From Coenobita brevimanus (Eukaryota > Arthropoda > Malacostraca > Decapoda > Coenobitidae), in assembly GCA_032717465.1 (NCBI GenBank), contig CM064655.1, forward strand, positions 13,429,152 through 13,493,151: a stretch of 64,000 nucleotides of DNA, written 5' to 3'. The notes below the pieces were generated by a model, which was not told where the DNA came from, searched no databases, and was given only the letters and a program-made list of their open reading frames with translations. Each line of letters starts with the position of its first letter. The first letter of the stretch is position 1. The position numbers and the translations under genes are program-made. Below, one piece after another: positions 10,801-24,598 of the stretch.

Positions 10801-12410
10801 CAAAAGTTCATCCCTATCAGAATGTGTGCTACGAGCCTACTGACCTGGTAACAGTGTGTGAGATAAAATTGCTTGGTATGATTTAAGGCAAGAATATTTA
10901 ATACTTGTGAGTCAAAGACAAGTTATGCCTCAATTTAAGATAATAATGATGTGCACCAAGAGGGATGATATTCTTACTGACAAATGTGACATTAGTGTAT
11001 CAATATTTTTAGTAGGGACTTGGACACAAAGGATTATTTATTTTGACTGCCAACGAGTATTTTTGGAAACAATATAATTTATCATGAGTACTAAAGATGA
11101 GGTTACAAGGAATTAATAGCCAGTCAGCCAGTAGAGAAACATCAATAAGGTGCATGTTTCACAGTGACAATGTTCTTTCTTTCTTAAATCTTGTCCTGTC
11201 CTGGACTCACTCACCACTCATCCATTGTGTTCTCAGTCAGGCTCTGCCATCATTTTTTTTTTTTTTTTTTCTAACTGAAAAATGTATTACTGTAAGTAAA
11301 GTACAGAATGAAATAAAATTAAATGCATTTGGTGAGCACTGTTTTACCTCTCTTACAGTAGATAGCTTTTTGTGTAATATCAACAAGATCTGAAGACAAA
11401 GGTGTGGAAGAAATAAATGAAGAATGGGTACATTTTACATTTATCTAAATAACTGACTAACTGTGTGCTTAACTGTAATCATATTCCTTTCAGATAATGA
11501 GATTTCTGTAAAGATACAGCTTTTGTAGTTTTCTCTATAACATGTTACAAAGAAAACACTGAGCAGATTTGAATTCGGCACTTCCCACTAAGCTAAATGG
11601 CAAAATATTCAGCCAAAATTCTCAGTAAACTTTTTAATCATAAGATTTTTAACCAAACAGCTGTATCTCAATTAGTTTCTGAGATATTTCAATGTCGAAT
11701 ATCAAATTTTTGCACAAAAAATTAGTATATGATCTTCAAAATAGGTCAAGATCATTTATATCTGACACAGGTACTTGGGTTACCCTAGGCTACCTTCCTG
11801 TATAGTAACTTCAAGATCTAAGAAAAAAAAATCTAATAATAACTGTTACATGTATAACTAATTGTATGATGACATATATACCAGTACACCAGTCCTGTAT
11901 GAGACAGCCCTAGCATGTATTCAATGTGGATGGTGGGTGTTAGTGCCGAAGTGGTGACATGTGGAGATGTAGGAGGACTACTGGGCCCGAAGGAGGACTA
12001 TTGGGACTTGGGGATAGGCCATGAAGCCTTTGTCCAGAGTCAAACAAGTTAAAAAAAAAAAAAAAAATCCGCAGATGTATAGTAAGTGTATGATACAGTA
12101 GCAAAAATGTGCAGTGTGGCTCCTGAGACCCTGTAGTAACCAGATCTGAGTATTTGCGAGCTCAGTGAAATGTGATTATCACAGGCATACCCCTTGCTCC
12201 TCTCCCTCTGAGAGCAGCACAGAAACAGCTAGTAGGTAACTAGATATGCAGGGAGTAGGACTTGCTGTACCAACAATGTCCAATAAACGTGAATACATTG
12301 TGAAGGAATATCTCAATCTGAGTTCCTGTGTTTGTTTGCTGTCACTCAACTCCCACCACACACTCACATTGTCACAGAGCTGGTATATAATAATAATAAT
12401 AATAAAAATA
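10801..12410. other. Unassigned intronic sequence
   Basis: No coding exon or transposon end is supported. Simple runs are a T run at about 11252-11271 and an A run at about 12051-12067. An (AAT)n run begins at about 12388. Confidence 0.4.
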
Positions 12411-12912
12411 ATAATAATACATCCATCCATCATCCAATCCTACATTGCCCCATGAGAAGCATAGGAGCCCGGGGCTAGGCAGTTGGTCTCAACATTTAAG
12501 ATGAGAGTGACCAGCCTCACTCATCCCTCAATGGCATTACATGAGCAATCAACACCAACCACTCCTTGGATATAAACCTTCACCAGTTCAATCCGACTGG
12601 AGAGCAATAAATACCCACTAAACCACCAGGTGCCAAAATTAGGCTATATGGTTACCACCCAGCATAGTAAATGGTTTCCTGGTGTACAGGAAACCATTTG
12701 GCTTGTCACTCAGTGTAGAGTCACCCACAGGCTGAAGGAAAAGGAAAGAATGAAGGAAATAAAGACAGAAGAGGGAGTGTAAAGTCATCCATAGGCAGAG
12801 AGACAAGGAAAGAAAGAAGGAAAGACAGAAGAGGATGGAAGAGAGGAAAGGACAGACACCCGAGAGCAGCACTACATCGAGTGAGTGGATGGTGAGCGCC
12901 CCCACCTACCAC
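12411..12912 (-). mobile_element. tRNA-derived SINE-like repeat, copy a
   Basis: On the minus strand this roughly 500-base repeat starts with 'gtaggtgggggcgctcacc', passes a purine/pyrimidine-biased spacer and reaches a conserved hairpin (ATGGTTTCCTG ... CAGGAAACCAT). It then has a tRNA-like region with an A-box-like TGGTTTAGTGGG and a B-box-like GGTTTATATCC, and ends in a (GATG)n-type tail. The A and B boxes would be the internal RNA polymerase III promoter of a SINE. The tRNA origin is inferred from these boxes, not from an alignment. Confidence 0.65.
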
Positions 12913-12975
12913 AAAATAATACTAATAATAATAATAATACTGTACAACTACTACAACTGCTAATAATAATAACAA

Positions 12976-13896
12976 TGATAATCATCATCATCATCATCAT
13001 CACCATCATCTAATCCTGTGTTGCCCCATGAAGAAAGTAGGAGCCCAGGGTAAGGCAAGTTGGTCCTGACACTTATGATGAGAGTGACCAGCCTCACTCA
13101 TCCCTGAGTGGCAGTACGTGAGCAATAAACCCCAACCACCCTCTGGATAGAAACCTGCACAGGCTCAATCCAATTGGAGTGCTTTAATTGCCCACTAAAA
13201 CACTAGGCACCATAATTTGGTTATATGGTTACCATCCATCCATCCATCCATCCACTCATTATCCAATCCTACCTTGCACCATGAGGAGCGTAGGAGCCCA
13301 GGACTAAGCATGTTGGTCCTGACATTTAAGTTGAGAGTAACTAGCCTCACTCATTCCTGAGTGGTATTACGTGAGCAATAAGCCCCAACCATCCCTTGGA
13401 TATAAACCTTCACTGGGTCAATTCGATTGGAGCACCGCAATTACCCACTGAACCACCAGGTGCCATAATTTGGTTATATGGTCACCACCCAGCAAAGTAA
13501 ATGGTTTCCTGGTGTACAGGAAACCATTTGGCTTGCCATTCAGTGTACAGTCACCCATAGGCAGAAAGAACAGGAAGAAAGAAGGAAAGAAAGATGAAAG
13601 AGGGAGTGTAAAGTCACCCGTCGGCAGAAGGAAGGAAAGAATGAAGTAAAGAATGATAGAAGAGGAAGGAAGGAAAGAAGGGAGGAGAGGAAAGGGCAGA
13701 CACCCAAGAGCAGCACTACGTGGAGTGAGTGGATGGTGAACGCCCCCACCAACCACCTAACGTAGTAAATGGTTCCCTGGTGTACAGGAAACCATTTGGC
13801 TTGTCACTTAGTGCAGAGTCACCCATAGGCAGAAAGAAAAGAGAAGAATGAAGGGAAAGAAAGACAGAAGAGGAAGTGTAAAGTCACCCGCAGGAA
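12976..13896 (-). mobile_element. SINE-like repeat, copy b, interrupted by copy c
   Basis: The 3' part of a minus-strand copy lies at 12976-13232, with a (CAT)n tail. It stops inside 'ggttaccat'. The missing part resumes at about 13758 with 'gtagtaaatggttccctgg' and runs to about 13896. The intervening 13230-13757 is a full additional copy. Reading across the gap restores the usual order seen in copy a. Confidence 0.6.
13230..13757 (-). mobile_element. SINE-like repeat, copy c, nested in copy b
   Basis: A full-length minus-strand copy. It runs from a (CCAT)n tail at 13230 through the tRNA-like region and the ATGGTTTCCTG hairpin (about 13499-13527) to the '...gggggcgttcacc' head at about 13750. 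It sits within copy b. The flanking words ACCATCC and ACCACC suggest the target site. Confidence 0.65.
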
Positions 13897-15005
13897 ATAA
13901 TAATAACTGGTGGTAGGTGGGGGCACTCACCATCCACTCACTTGATATAGTGCTGCTTGAGGGTGACCGCCCTTTCCTCTCTTTCTTCTTTCTTTCCTTC
14001 CTTCCTCTTCTGTCTTTCTTTCCTTCATTCTTTCCTCTTTCATCTGTCTACGGGTGACCCTACACTGAGGGACAAGCTAAATGGTTTCCTGTATACCAGG
14101 AAACCATTCACTATGCTGGGTGGTAACCATAAAACCAAATTGTGGCACCTGGTGGTTTAGTGGGTAATTAAGGTGCTCCAATCAGACTGAGCCTGTGCAG
14201 GTTTATATCCACAGGGTAGCTGGGGTTTATTGCTCTTGTAATGCCACTCAGGGGTGAGTAAGGTCGGTCACTCTCATCTTAAACCCCTGGAACATGAAGA
14301 CGCGATTTGTGTTCTTTGGGTGTTTCCTAATAAAAGCACAGAGAAGCGAATCGAGTTCCAAAGCAGATTCTCGGCTGATTTGCGTCAAATTTTGATGCAT
14401 CATAGCAGGCCAGTCTAGTGTCCAAAGTAAATTCTTGGCAACACTATCGGCCCTGGCATGGGACAGTGCATATCAGTAATCCACAGTATCTCACCACCAG
14501 CCAGGCGGAAGGGTAGCACTGCGTCCGTCGTCCCCTTAAACCCCTTTATTTTCCCCATCCCGCCTGAGGCAGAAGCCGTGATTAAAATATTGTTATTGTA
14601 TAGTGTTTGTGACAATATTGTGAAGTGACTGTGTCTATGGAACATACATATATTGTTTGTAAAGCACTGGCGCAGTTATCAGCCATTAGGCCTAGGGCAG
14701 GAGTCGTATTTGTTATACCAGGGTATCCTAATCTGCTTCACCCTGCCCCAAATGATGTGAGTATTTTGCCTATATAGTGAAGCCAATGCTTATATTGTGT
14801 GAAACATATACTGCCTGGATTAGTGAAATAACTGACCTACCTTAGCAGGCGTTACGTACGCCATAGAGATACGCCGTATTCGGAAAGGGAACAGACACCA
14901 TGTGCACCATATTCATGAAGGGAATAACAGAGAAGGGTGGGATGGAATCACTGTGACAGTGATATTATTGCGTATGGTTTAGTGTGAAATATACAGTACG
15001 TATAT

Positions 15006-16503
<1,498 letters not shown>

Positions 16504-16505
16504 TA

Positions 16506-17117
16506 CAGTCACTACTCATTATACGTTGAACCAGTATACAATAATTCACTACAACGATAACAAAAAGTTACATCCCAAAATCCAATTTACAATGAATTTC
16601 CTGCTATAACAACATTGCCATCAGAAAATTTCATATGAAGTGCCAGGTGCATGCAAGGCGACCGTCGCTTGTTTCAGGCAAGATGGCGGCCCTGGTGTGC
16701 AGAGCATTGTTTTGGTTCAGTTGCAGTCCTGCCTCCCCTTCAAAGCCAACTCATTCATGTGTGCCCCCCTGCTATCGTCACTCCTCAGCCAAGTATCGTA
16801 CTACAGTATACATCATGTAGTACCAAGCCAACGTTACACAAGTGTGATTGTTGTGTTGTTTCAACAATTTACTGTACGTGAGTAACGCTGCCTGTATTCG
16901 TGTGACAGTATTTGCTTTGGTCTTGGAGACGACTTGGACCGACACAGGATGTGATTAAGGTGGGTTGTCATTTTTGTTTCAGTCTTGGGTAGGTAACTTT
17001 GGGAAGTTGAGTTGACCTAACCCTCCTTTTCTAATGTATTTCAATCTCCCGATTAATGATAAACTCGTTATACAATAAGTATGACCTGACGTAACCCCAT
17101 CATATGAGTAGTGACTG
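16506..17117. mobile_element. Short Tigger-type MITE (612 bp)
   Basis: Ends are CAGTCACTACTCATTATAC on the left and, on the opposite strand, CAGTCACTACTCATATGAT on the right, giving imperfect terminal inverted repeats. TA flanks both sides (16504-16505 and 17118-17119). No transposase reading is present. It includes a 'aagatggcggccctgg' segment but no coding exon. It lies immediately after the LINE tail. Confidence 0.8.
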
Positions 17118-18324
17118 TACATAACTCCTCATCTTCAAATCCCTCAAGGTCCTGCCAGCAGTTCAACACCCATCTGGAGGAAGTGAGTTTTCCGTATTTT
17201 GTTGATCTGTATATTGACCTATTTCTATATTTTACACAAATCATTACTGTTTTTTTACATACACACATGTGAGATGGAAAGAAGTACAGCTTCAGTATCA
17301 GTAGCTAGCAAATAGACTAGTGGGCATGTTGAGTTTCTGAGAGCACTATATAAAAGCTTATGATATTTTTCATGTATACTTTGAATAAAACGAAATATAC
17401 CTAGTGAGTGAAATATGTTGGTGTGAGTGAGGCAGGAAAAATTGACAGTGTGCTGGGAGTTATACTGTTCCTTATCATCCATTTACTCAAAATGTATTGG
17501 ACGTATCGATTTCCAGAAAGAACCAGGATGAAGTGCATAAAATTCTACATATGTACATGAAATAACAATGTAACATCTAAGACCAAAATTCATTGTTACA
17601 AAGGCGGGACTATAACAGTTACTGTGCCCGCATGACAGAAGTGCAGCATGTGCATGGGCACCAAGTAATTTTATGCGATTTACTCGGAAACTATGAGGCA
17701 CATGAAAAATCTGCGGATACCACGAGGAAGCCCAAGAAATTCTACACAAGATGATGAAATAAAAACATAACCTCTGTGAGAAAACTTTTGCACTAGAGCG
17801 TCGTGAACAAAAAATAAGTTCCCTTTAGGGAATTACTTTTAGTTTTTAGTTATTTTCTTGAAAAATAAAAATCGTATAAAAAAGCCGCAAACTTTATTAG
17901 AAACCTGATGAAATTCTCTTTCTAAACACCTAATAAATTTTTTTTGTACATATGATGGAAAACATTTGAGTTATGATGTTGGGAAGTGAGACTGATGTTC
18001 TGAAATGCTTATTCACACCGGCCTAATGTACTTCCATTTGTACCTTTTTTTTTTCTTTTGCTCATTGGCTAGAACAAACATCAGCGAATATGATGATGTA
18101 GTTTTAATGACAATGTATATATTTTTGGGTGGCGAAAATAAGGTGAGAATACATGTTTTCGTAGGCATGCGGGGGGGCTGGTGGAGAGGCGGGTGGAATA
18201 TAATCGTGTGCCAGAAAACTTACCGAAACTTATCATGTGTAGGAGGGTTAAATGTCAGGACCAACTTGCCTAGCTCCAGGCTCCTATGCTCCCTCATGGG
18301 GCAACACAGGACTGGATGATGAAT

Positions 18325-18500
18325 GAAGAATCATCATCATCATCATCACGATCACCTTAATCATCTTCATCATAATCATCATCATCGTCATCATCTTCAT
18401 CATCCAAATAATATATAAAATCTACAGATGTCTTCCAGTGAAGACAACAGTACAGAAATAACAACAACAACAATAATAATAATAACAATAATAATAATGC
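18325..18500. repeat. (CAT)n and (AAT/AAC)n simple repeats
   Basis: Imperfect trinucleotide runs: CAT/CATCAT from about 18331 to 18405 and AAC/AAT from about 18460 to 18500. They extend from the tail of the SINE copy. Confidence 0.85.
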
Positions 18501-19027
18501 CTGTAATAATATCACAGTACTGTATAATCATCATCACCATCATCATGATCCTTATGCCTACCTAAAGATAGAGTGAGGTAAGATCCAAAACAATGAAACA
18601 GAAGGTAAAACAGTGAAAGAGGCATCAAGCATGCCCAGTGTAATGGACAGACAATAAGTCACACATCATTCAAGCCCCGGGGATCCTGGCTCCACAGTGA
18701 CTTAATAATACATACATTTCTTTGCAGATGCACTTCACGTACACCTGCCAGGTAAAGTTAAACTGTCAATTATTAATGACAGCTAAAAAGGGTGCTAAAC
18801 CATTGTCATGTGAGCTTCCATACTAAGTTCATCCAACTAACTCTATTGCCTATTCTAATTTCCTCAACTTCTGTCTCTCACTTTTTTACACACACACATT
18901 CATGAAGTGTGCACAAATATCAGTGTAATTAAAAGTATGAAAAGAGGCTGACATAAAGGGGCAAATACAGTGGTAAGTAAGGGGAGGTGTGCACTGGAAT
19001 GTGTGGAAAGATGAGGAAGATACTTAC
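18501..19027. other. Unassigned intronic sequence
   Basis: A short (CAT)n run occurs near 18520. Otherwise no repeat or exon was recognised before the splice donor at 19027. Confidence 0.4.
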
Positions 19028-19140
19028 TACTGAGCCACACCATGTAGGACATCTCCAACATGAGGTACCCATAATTATCCACAATGAATCCTCCCAACAT
19101 GCTGATGAGGGCAAGCCCAAGATTCTGGATACTCTGCATC
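19028..19140 (-). CDS. MFSD1: MFSD1-like transporter, penultimate coding exon
   Basis: Reading from 19140 down: G, then ATG CAG AGT..., giving MQSIQNLGLALISMLGG, FIVDNYGYLMLE and MSYMVWLS, then a single A before GTAAGT. The motif QSIQNLGLA followed by GYLxLE is diagnostic of MFSD1 (human has QSIQNLGLAIIS and GYLFLE, from memory). It covers TM11 and the start of TM12. The acceptor is TTTTAACAG. The exon supplies one base to a codon split with the upstream exon (AT+G, Met), and its last base A joins the next exon. It is 113 bases and fully open. The ordinary donor and acceptor and the conserved protein argue for a functional gene, not a relic. Confidence 0.92.
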
Positions 19141-19480
19141 CTGTTAAAATACTTATATAAATCACTCTTTCTCAGTCCACAAACTCATCTATAACTACCA
19201 CAAACAGTCTTGTAAAAGTGCATAAACTACTTTCCACTCACAGTTATTCTTTTACAGTACAGGTATCTACTGTATCTGTAACTCCCAGGATGATACTCAA
19301 TTCTCAGTCTTGAAACCAGTCCTCAGTTTAAAACCTGGATTACAACAAAATTCCAGAGAACATATTCAAAATGAGGTATTTGTGCTGCTGAGGTTACTCA
19401 AGCTGCCTTGAGGGGGTAGACTGACAGAAGACTGAGGTTGGCATTATACAGTACTAACATGATTCAAGATTGCTCTTTAA

Positions 19481-19805
19481 CCCTTATGCGCCGATTGATA
19501 AGTATAGCCGTCACGATTTTGGGCGCGGAACAACGCCGGTTGATGTGTATAGCCTAGCTGCAAGCGTCTTCCAGCCACCCTGTGAACTTTAACGTATCCT
19601 TACTCATCGATGGGACCACCTGGAGACGTGGGGATACTTTCATTTGAAAGAGGAAGAGTTGCTGAGTCTTATGTATCTTTAATTTTTTCTCTAGCTGTTA
19701 CAGTTTGGCAGATATTAGGGTTTGAAGTAAGGGTATTTTTCTCCATCACGGACATCCCCCGTAGGGAGAAGCGTGCGACATCAGAAAACCCCCAGTGTGT
19801 TGGGG
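19481..19805. mobile_element. piggyBac-like MITE (325 bp)
   Basis: Flanked by TTAA at 19477-19480 and 19806-19809. The left end CCCTTATGCGCCGATTGA resembles the CCCTTAACCGCCGGCTGACG end of the larger element at 29130. The right end reads CCCCAACACACTGG on the minus strand. A second GCCGGTTGATG word near 19540 mirrors the internal GCCGGCTGACG repeat of the related copies. No transposase. Confidence 0.75.
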
Positions 19806-19809
19806 TTAA

Positions 19810-20963
19810 ACAATCTGCTATTACTACCATACATTGGTAACATAAACTTTCTCAACTGCTACAAACAGCAGCTTAATATTAATGAACTTCTATAAAATAA
19901 ACAGTAATCAGTGAATACAATATATTTTTCTAGTACCAAAGGTACATATATTTTATCAGAAATATATACAGTATTTGTTTCCAGGACCCTGGGTAATGAT
20001 AGTTCACAACATTTAAACAGGCTATCTGTAAAATTTTCTCTGTATTAAAGTACAGTATGACCGAAGCATTTTGATTTAATTCAACTTGTGATACTTTTCA
20101 TCAGAACAGTATAAGAACAACTGATAAATGATATTTACATTATACCATCTATTTTATAATGTAAACAAGGCCATAACAGCAACAACTACACAAACATTAC
20201 ACCAACAAAATGTGGTATGACTTGCAAGCCTGTGTAGTGATAAAAATCAATTATCAGTTAATTCTCGTGTATATACATTTATACACATACAGCATGTACC
20301 AGTCAATCACTGTGTAACACGGATGACTGGGAATGGACAAGGATGATGTTACTCAAACATGTGTTACTCAAACAATATGTATGCATGTATAACAGTACAA
20401 TGTGTTCTGGCAACTTTCCAAAACTCACTTTTACCCCTTCTTAACGCCCTACCCCACACAGATTACCCCCTACTTATACTCAACATCAGATAAAACTGAA
20501 AGAGATAATGTATAACTATTGTAAATAAGAACATGAATGGTATTAAAATCGCATTAACAAAAACGAAAGTTAGGCTGGTTACTCGCGTTGTTGATGCATA
20601 GCTCCGTGACACTCCCCCCGCCCCCAATGTTATTGTTGTCATTGTTGAGACGTTCCTGCTCCTGCTATTCCTTCCTTCAACATAAAAGTCAAATCCTTTG
20701 AAGTCCAGGACTGAAACAACAGAACTGACCTCGTCATCAGAGGAGGATGTACTTGTATGTAAGCTGACCAATCATAATGATTTGGCAGGTGACAGAACCG
20801 CACGCAACTTTCAAATTGTGTCGCCCAGCCAGCTGACACTTCCTGCATAAGCTTAATATTTTTCCCATGTTCATTATGACTTGTTGTACTATGCTGACAA
20901 TGATAGAAAAAAAATGTGCAATTCTACAGTGCATTATTCAAGGAGTAACTGTATATGTACATA
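19810..20963. other. Unassigned intronic sequence
   Basis: AT-rich, no exon or repeat end recognised. Confidence 0.4.
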
Positions 20964-21780
20964 CAGTAATCCCTCATTTACCTAGACATAATACAGCCAA
21001 AGGTATGTCCAGACAGTGGTAACATCCGGATAGTGAACACTATTCCCCTACCACACCCAGACCCTACCTATACCCAAATTCCAACCTATACCTAACCTAT
21101 TCGTACAATACCTATTCTTAATTTGGCGGTGTTTTCGGGTCATTCAGGCATATTTAGACATCAAAACACACAAAAGAATATCCAAAGTAATGCTAAATAC
21201 CAAGAAAACCATGCAGAAAAACCACTAAAAACCAAAAAACACCCTACCTATACAATACTCTATGTATGAGCCCTCCTTATTATGGCAGTATTTTCCAGTC
21301 ATTCTGCCATATTTTGACATCAAAACATAAATACAATTATCCAAAATAATTTTCAACGCCAAGAAAACCATGAGGGAAAAAAAAAAAAAAAACGATGAAA
21401 ACCAGAGAACACCCTACCTATACACTACTGTATGAACAGTACCCCTCCTAATTTTGGGACTGTTTTCAGGTCAATCTGCCATATTTAGGCATCAAAACAC
21501 ACATAAGAATATCCAAAGTAATGCTAAACATAAGAAAACCATTTAAAAAAAAAAGTGAAAACCGACAAACACCCATCCTATACACTACTCTACGTACAGT
21601 GCCCCTCCTAATTTTGGCACTGTTTTCCGGTCATTCTGTCATACTGAGACATGAAAACACACATAGGATTATCCATATTAATGCTAAACATCACAAAAAC
21701 ACTGCATAACCAACAAAAATCTTTAAAAAAACTAAAAACAGCTTGAAAACCAGTTATCTGTGACAAATGGTTGCTTCTGG
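20964..21780 (+). mobile_element. Tigger-type left end with internal tandem repeats
   Basis: Begins TA|CAGTAATCCCTCATTTACC and continues with 'cagccaaaggtatgtccagacagtgg...ccggatagtg'. This parallels the left end of the autonomous-size Tigger at 50543 (CAGTAATCCCCCCACTATCC, then 'aaagccaaaagcatgttcggaaagtgg'). The right end was not found. The interior is the tandem array listed next. Confidence 0.6.
21100..21740 (+). repeat. Four-copy tandem repeat, unit about 160-172 bp
   Basis: Units are recognisable by 'cctaatttTGGcactGTTTTcc', 'gacatcaaaacacacataagaatatcc' and 'aagaaaaccat' landmarks. The GGC(A/G)GT landmark falls at about 21125, 21284, 21456 and 21616. Spacing differences come mainly from A runs. 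Units are diverged. No coding potential. Confidence 0.8.
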
Positions 21781-21844
21781 GACTCAAAAATATGCCACCA
21801 GAAATTGGTTATATTGAACAGGGAGCCAGCTGTTTGCAGTTTTG

Positions 21845-22500
21845 CTTTTCGCCACTAGGAGGAGTCAGCAACATCCCCTGTGCGTCAGTTTGGCCCCAGC
21901 CGTGTCTGTGAGCGGACGTGTTGTTGAGCTACGTTTACCATTGTAACATGGTGTGTAGGTGGTTTGGTGGTTCTGCAATGGCAGACCAATGGCACAGCAA
22001 TGTCAAGTTGATGTTGATCATTTTCTTTGATATCCAGGGGATTGTTCACAAGGAATTCGTCCCACCTGAACAGTCTGTCTGCGGAAAGTTTTACTTTGAA
22101 GTTTTACACCGTCTGAGGGAGAACATCTGCCGTAAACGTCCAGAAGAGTGGAAGAACAAGGACTGGGTCCTGCATCATGACAATGCCCCTGCCCACACAT
22201 CAACTGCTGTCTGGCAGTTCCTGGCTTCCACTGACACGGTAGTTATTCCCCACCCACCCTATTCACCTGACCTTGCCCCCTGCGACTTTTTCTTGTTTCC
22301 GAAGCTGAAGTTATGACTGAAAGGGAGTTGATTTGACTCGAGTGAGGAGATCCAGACAGAATCACAGGAGGTGCTCAAGACCATCATGCCTGAAGCCTTC
22401 CAGGGATGCATGGACTTGTGGAAGGAATGCTGGGACCACTGTATACATGCCTAAGGGGACTACTTCGAAGGCAACAGTGAGAACTAGGAGGTAAGGTAAC
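21845..22500 (+). pseudogene. Mariner transposase remnant lacking the N-terminal part
   Basis: The reading from about 22000 gives LIIFFDIQGIVHKEFVPP, HHDNAPAHTSTAVWQFL and PPYSPDLAPCDFFLFPKLK, then a stop and further in-frame sequence to about 22485. HHD and the D of APCD are 34 residues apart, the spacing of the second and third catalytic residues in mariner DD34D transposases. The N-terminal helix-turn-helix domain and the first catalytic Asp are missing. At least three stops follow PKLKL. It is therefore dead. Confidence 0.85.
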
Positions 22501-22556
22501 TTATTTTCCTACAATATTCAAAGTACTGGAACTTTTGGGTAGTACCTCGTATACAT

Positions 22557-24240
22557 CTCCTAACCGTCAGCAGACGTGTAAAGCCGTCATGATTCAGGGC
22601 GCAGAATGCCACCGGCTGATGCCATATACAGCACTCACCTTCCCGCCACCCTTTGAACTCGCAATCATTTTCTGTGATACCCACCAGGTAGGCAGGATCC
22701 CCAGGTACCCCGCAGATGTGCAGTTCAGTCTGTACATGGCAATGGTAGTGTGAGGAGCCATGTGCTCTTCTTCGTTATCGTCCGATTCTGTTGCACTGTG
22801 TGAAGGGCCGATCACCTCACTGACCCCTGTGAAAGTTCTGCCCTTAATGCCAGGGAAAGGGCTAAGTGATAGTGCCATTGGACATGCCTTGGACAACACC
22901 ATGTCCTCATGGACACTTAGCAACAACACGTCCTCGGAGGAGAGGAAGAGCTAACATGTGGAGAGTGATCTCCCTTGCCCTCCAACCCCTACCTGCTCTC
23001 TGATGCCAAAAAAGGCTCTGAAACTCCTTCAGGAGGAGGGAGGGCATATGAATGTAATGAATTTGCCAAGAAGGAGGCAACTGATGACCCTGTACACTGG
23101 GAAGGTGACCATGGAGCGGTCATCAGTGGCACAAACACCGAAGAGCCGTCTCTCCTACACTCTCATCGCCTGCTCGCCAACGTCTTGCCCTACAACGATC
23201 CCCTACACCTCAGCCTAGCACCTCAAGGGCTGTTTCTCCACAACCAGGCCCTTCGGGAGTGGTATTTCCCACACGGGCCCCACATGGAGATACTCAGCAC
23301 CGAGCGTCTCGCGTCTCCCCAGGCATGCATCAGGTGAGTCATCACCCGCTTACTCCCCCACCTCCCACACCTCTCCCTCTCCTTCCCCCTCACCCCCTGC
23401 CCGTGAGCGTGCATGAGTGATGAAAAAACATCCTGCAACTGCCAGACGGCCGGCTTTACCATGTGTGGTAGAGTCGATACCTTTGTGTTGGAAGATGGTG
23501 CCAGCTTTGAGCCGTCTGTGCTGGTATTTGATGAGGAGTGAGCATGTGTGCAGGAGGATGAGATTCCTCCAAGGCCCTGGACTATTAGCAACATTTTCAG
23601 GGCAATATTTACAACCACCACTATGCACTGCCTGGTGAAGGAAATCAATTTTCACCAGGCCATGTGTGTGCGGTGGCTGGACCTGGCTGTCAACAAGAGC
23701 AAGCACATGCATGACTGGATACCTGTGGAGGTGGGGGAGATGTTTGTGTGGCTCGCCATGTTGATTTCGCATGTAAGAAAACATGTGCTCCATGACTATT
23801 GGTCGGATGATGAACTCGTGGGCACACATGTCTTCGGTAAGTATATGGCCTGTGACAGGTACCTGGCCATCCTAGGGTTCCTTCATTTCATCAGAAATTA
23901 CGGGCCTGCACCAAAGGACAGGCTGTGGAAAATAAGACCAATCCTAACAATGCTCAAGGAGTCATTTTCCAGGGTTTTTCATCCATTCCAGAAAGTGGTT
24001 ACTGATGAGTCACTGGTGTAATTCAGAGGCAGGCTGGCATTTAATATGTGCCGTCAAAGCATCACCGATTTGGCCTCAAATTCTTTGTCCTTTGCGACTG
24101 CAAATCTGGATATGTGCTGGATGTGATAGGTTATTCAGCAACAGATGTTGATATACCCAGTGACAACCCTCATGGTTTCTCAGCATCTGTTGTGAAAGTG
24201 CTCATGGAAAGGTATTTCACCAGGCATCACATGCTGTATA
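22557..24240 (+). mobile_element. piggyBac element remnant, 3'-truncated
   Basis: The 5' region (22557-22867) matches the TTAA-bounded element at 29130-29444, including two AGCC-GTC-A-GATTCAGGGC-type words and the segment encoding the region near 'cgccaccctttgaactcgcaatcattttctg'. The transposase follows. Sequence is replaced by CACT-type simple repeats after 24240, so the catalytic core end and right terminus are lost. The left terminus is degenerate and has no TTAA. Confidence 0.75.
23530..24235 (+). pseudogene. piggyBac-type transposase fragment
   Basis: 23548-24021 encodes a DDE_Tnp_1_7-type domain start: GEMFVWLAMLI, DYWSDDELVGT, MACDRYLAILGFLHF, DRLWKIRPILTMLKESF and VVTDESLV, where the D of DES is the expected first catalytic Asp. 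An in-frame TAA follows at about 24019. After a frame change the reading continues with HHRFGLKFFVLCDCKSGYVLDVIGY, as in PGBD4-type proteins. Sequence for the second and third catalytic residues is missing. It was probably never domesticated, given the stop and truncation. Confidence 0.8.
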
Positions 24241-24386
24241 CCTCACTCACTCACTCACTTTCTCTCACTCACTCAGTTACCATTCTCACTTACTCACCAC
24301 TCTCACTCACCCGCTCAGTCATCATTCTCACTCACTCACTCATCCTCCCACCCACCAACCCACTCACTCAAGCACTCATTCACTTG

Positions 24387-24432
<46 letters not shown>

Positions 24433-24435
24433 CTA
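24241..24435. repeat. (CACT)n and (CA)n simple repeats
   Basis: Imperfect 'cactcactcact' array to about 24388, then a pure CA run at about 24389-24428. Confidence 0.9.
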
Positions 24436-24598
24436 ATATAGTAGAGCAAGTTTAAGCAAAAGTGTTGTTCAAATGACAAAATACAGCCAATTAGTGCAGG
24501 AATGCACTGATCAAGCTTCAAGCTGTTTCGTCTACCTCATGCAAGTACCAAGGTGATGCATACTTATAAGTAGAATTTTTTCTCAGTAATACCACAAG

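Noticed and set aside
12246..12455. Small ORFs over (AAT)n and SINE sequence
   Set aside because: Repeat-derived, no start context or conservation.
18331..18405. CRISPR-like regular repeat
   Set aside because: It is a trinucleotide microsatellite in a eukaryotic sequence, without spacers.
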